This document shows positions 32,224 through 33,700 of a stretch of 33,700 bases of DNA, piece after piece. The notes below the pieces were generated by a model. The model was not told the origin of the DNA. It was given only the letters and a program-made list of their open reading frames with translations, and searched no databases. The translations under genes and the position numbers were made by a program. This stretch comes from an uncultured Bacteroidales bacterium (GTDB taxonomy: Bacteria > Bacteroidota > Bacteroidia > Bacteroidales > UBA932): positions 1 through 33,700 of the forward strand of contig ONTQ01000017.1 of assembly GCA_900320795.1 (NCBI GenBank). Direction: 5' to 3'. Position 1 is the stretch's first letter. The number at the start of each line of letters is the position of its first letter.

Positions 32224-32233
32224 GCTATCTTTG
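32203..32233 (+). promoter_or_regulatory. surE promoter embedded in the gapA terminator
   Basis: TTTG (32203-32206), a 19-nt spacer and TATCTTTG (32226-32233) are a full match to the Bacteroidota promoter pattern. The -33 box lies in the terminator loop. ATG follows 4 nt after the -7 box. Confidence 0.7.
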
Positions 32234-32237
32234 TCCT

Positions 32238-33068
32238 ATGCGAATACTGATTTCCAATGACGACGGTTACAAAGCCGCCGGGCTCCATGTCCTGGCCAGG
32301 GTGATGGCGCAGTTCGGGGAGGTTACTGTCGTGGCCCCCAAGTATCACCAGAGTGCAATGTCTGCTGCGGTTTCTCTGGGCGTCAGGCAGTTGGCCTACA
32401 AAGACTTGCCGGAGGAGGGGCCGGGGACGTGGTCCTATCTGGATGCAACGCCGGCTTCCTGTGTAAAATTCGGCCTGCAGTTCAAGTATGAAGCCCGTAA
32501 TCCGGACTTGGTAGTGGGGGGCATCAACCACGGCAGCAATGCATCTACCGGCTGCAATTATAGCGCCACTATCGGCGTTGTGGAAGAGGGGGCCATCAAC
32601 GGCATCAAGGCCATCGGCGTCTCCATCGACACCCACCGGGCCGATGCCGACCTATCGGCCGTGGAAGCCTTGCTCCCTTCCATTATCCGTCATTTGCTGG
32701 ACCATTGGCCGGACCGCAGGGGAATCTATTACAATATCAATTTTCCCAACCTTCCGCAGGAGGAGATCAAGGGGGTACGTTTTGCCCGCCAGGGAAGGGG
32801 ATACTGGGTGAAGGAATTCGAAGACTGGAACGAAGAACGCCTCTCGGAACTGGGCCTCACGGACGTCTTCCTCTGGCAGCAGCACCGCGTGGACCTGGAA
32901 GAAGGGGAGCGCTCCTATTTCATGAAAGGGGAATTCGTAAATGAAGATACGGATCCGGACATGGCTGACCATCTGCTCATGAAGCAGGGCTGGATCACCA
33001 TCGTCCCCTGCCAGGCCGACCCTACCGACTATCCTGAGCTGGAACGCTTGAAAAGCCTGTCATTCTGA
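32238..33068 (+). CDS. surE: 5'/3'-nucleotidase SurE
   Basis: Metal-dependent survival-protein nucleotidase of 276 residues acting on nucleoside monophosphates. The N-terminal metal site ILISNDDG (N7, D8, D9) is intact, followed by VVAPKYHQSAMSAAVSL, ATPASCVKFGL and the GGINHGSNASTGCNYSATIGVVEEGA signature (positions about 94-119). Length is slightly above the usual 250. The last residues (LKSLSF) and stop codon fall in a short repeat-like sequence shared with the intergenic space before lpxB. The start is only 4 nt after the -7 box. Confidence 0.94.
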   Translation: MRILISNDDGYKAAGLHVLARVMAQFGEVTVVAPKYHQSAMSAAVSLGVRQLAYKDLPEEGPGTWSYLDATPASCVKFGLQFKYEARNPDLVVGGINHGSNASTGCNYSATIGVVEEGAINGIKAIGVSIDTHRADADLSAVEALLPSIIRHLLDHWPDRRGIYYNINFPNLPQEEIKGVRFARQGRGYWVKEFEDWNEERLSELGLTDVFLWQQHRVDLEEGERSYFMKGEFVNEDTDPDMADHLLMKQGWITIVPCQADPTDYPELERLKSLSF

Positions 33069-33084
33069 GCGAAGTGAAGAATCT
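33056..33084. repeat. Short repeat-like element at the surE-lpxB junction
   Basis: The string CATTCTGAGCGAAGTGAAG and the following AATCT strongly resemble a small interspersed repeat that I recall from many unrelated bacterial genomes. Here it supplies the surE stop codon and ends right at the lpxB ATG. No second copy exists in the window, so repeat status rests on recall. Confidence 0.4.
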
Positions 33085-33700
33085 ATGAAATATTACATCA
33101 TCGCCGGCGAGGCTTCCGGCGACCTGCACGGAAGCAATCTGATGAAGGGCCTGTATGCGCAGGACCCCGGGGCCGATGTGCGCTTCTGGGGCGGGGAACT
33201 GATGAATGCGGTTTTCCGGGCCCGTCAAAGGGGAACGGGCCTGGTGAAAGATTACCGGGACGGGGCCGTCATGGGCTATCTGGAAGTACTGCTGAAAGGT
33301 TTTTCGCTCCTGAAAAAAGTCCGCTTCTGCAAAGAAGACATTGCTGCCTGGAAGCCGGATGTGGTCATTCTTATCGACTATCCCGGTTTCAATTTCAAAA
33401 TCGCTGAATTCGCCCACGGCGCCGGTTACAAGGTATTTTATTACATAGCGCCCAAGGTGTGGGCTTCCCGCGAAGGGCGCATCCGCAAGCTGAAGGCTTT
33501 TGTGGACCGGCTGTATATCGTTTTCCCCTTTGAGATCCCTTATTTCGAGTCCCGGGAGGTGCCGTTCACCTATGTTGGCAATCCGCTGGTGGACGCCATC
33601 GACGGCAGTCCTGCCCTCCAGGAGTCCAGGACCGCTTTCTTGCAGCGCACCGGCCTTCCCGACGCGCCGTACATTGCGCTTCTGGCCGGGTCGCGGAATA
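33085..33700 (+). CDS. lpxB: Lipid-A-disaccharide synthase LpxB, N-terminal part (runs off the window)
   Basis: Read directly from the sequence: ATG 33085 opens MKYYIIAGEASGDLHGSNL, the LpxB hallmark, followed by MGYLEVLLKGFSLLKK, PDVVILIDYPGFNFKIAEFA, YYIAPKVWASREGRIRKLK, IVFPFEIPYF, YVGNPLVDAI and the beginning of IALLAGSRN. LpxB is a GT19 glycosyltransferase joining UDP-2,3-diacylglucosamine and lipid X into the lipid A disaccharide at the inner membrane. About 205 residues are visible out of the usual 370-390. It lies 16 bp after surE and probably shares its transcript. Together with gmhA it adds an LPS theme to this end of the window. Confidence 0.95.
   Translation, partial: MKYYIIAGEASGDLHGSNLMKGLYAQDPGADVRFWGGELMNAVFRARQRGTGLVKDYRDGAVMGYLEVLLKGFSLLKKVRFCKEDIAAWKPDVVILIDYPGFNFKIAEFAHGAGYKVFYYIAPKVWASREGRIRKLKAFVDRLYIVFPFEIPYFESREVPFTYVGNPLVDAIDGSPALQESRTAFLQRTGLPDAPYIALLAGSRN

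Overview
The window looks like a chromosomal segment of a fairly GC-rich member of the Bacteroidota, probably Bacteroidales. The evidence is TAnnTTTG-type -7 promoter boxes in front of most transcription units, no clear Shine-Dalgarno sequences, and typical families of that phylum (PCMD-domain protein, GH20 lipoprotein, a large TamB, lipoprotein S9 peptidase, and a PEP/pyruvate-binding protein behind gdhA). No rRNA, tRNA, CRISPR or classical insertion sequence is visible. Genus and species cannot be told from this sequence alone.

Left region (1-2715) is the accessory part. Three minus-strand genes are translationally coupled: a small HRDC-domain protein, an unknown 147-residue protein, and an HUH/Y1 transposase of the REP-associated (RAYT) type. 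The operon is bracketed by related blocks of a degenerate 22-bp repeat: positions 1-83, where the block runs off the window edge, and 2389-2679. Inverted copies of the repeat core lie at 2273-2361. This resembles a REP/RAYT (REPtron-like) unit with two additional proteins and is the best candidate here for something undescribed.

Region 2716-14370 contains a minus-strand operon for a PCMD-domain secreted protein, a BASS-family transporter and a PlsC-like acyltransferase that appears to lack one conserved block. A plus-strand GH20 hexosaminidase lipoprotein follows. Then comes a minus-strand operon of four ATGA-overlapping genes: tamB, an RsmI-like methyltransferase, mtaB, and a PhnP-like metallo-hydrolase.

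Region 14427-22429 has plus-strand tsaD, a ROK-family protein and a COG2509-type FAD oxidoreductase. These converge on a minus-strand operon of gdhA plus a 968-residue protein with two receiver-like domains and a PPDK-type ATP-binding domain.

Region 22500-33700 has a plus-strand operon (WYL regulator, S9 peptidase, recG, lactonase-like lipoprotein), then minus-strand rnhA-pdxA, then plus-strand gmhA-like SIS isomerase, gapA, surE and the start of lpxB. Gene packing is tight: short divergent promoter regions, tail-to-tail gene overlaps, and two terminators that run directly into the next promoter. At five genes the -7 box ends only 4-7 nt before the start codon, which suggests leaderless or nearly leaderless mRNAs.
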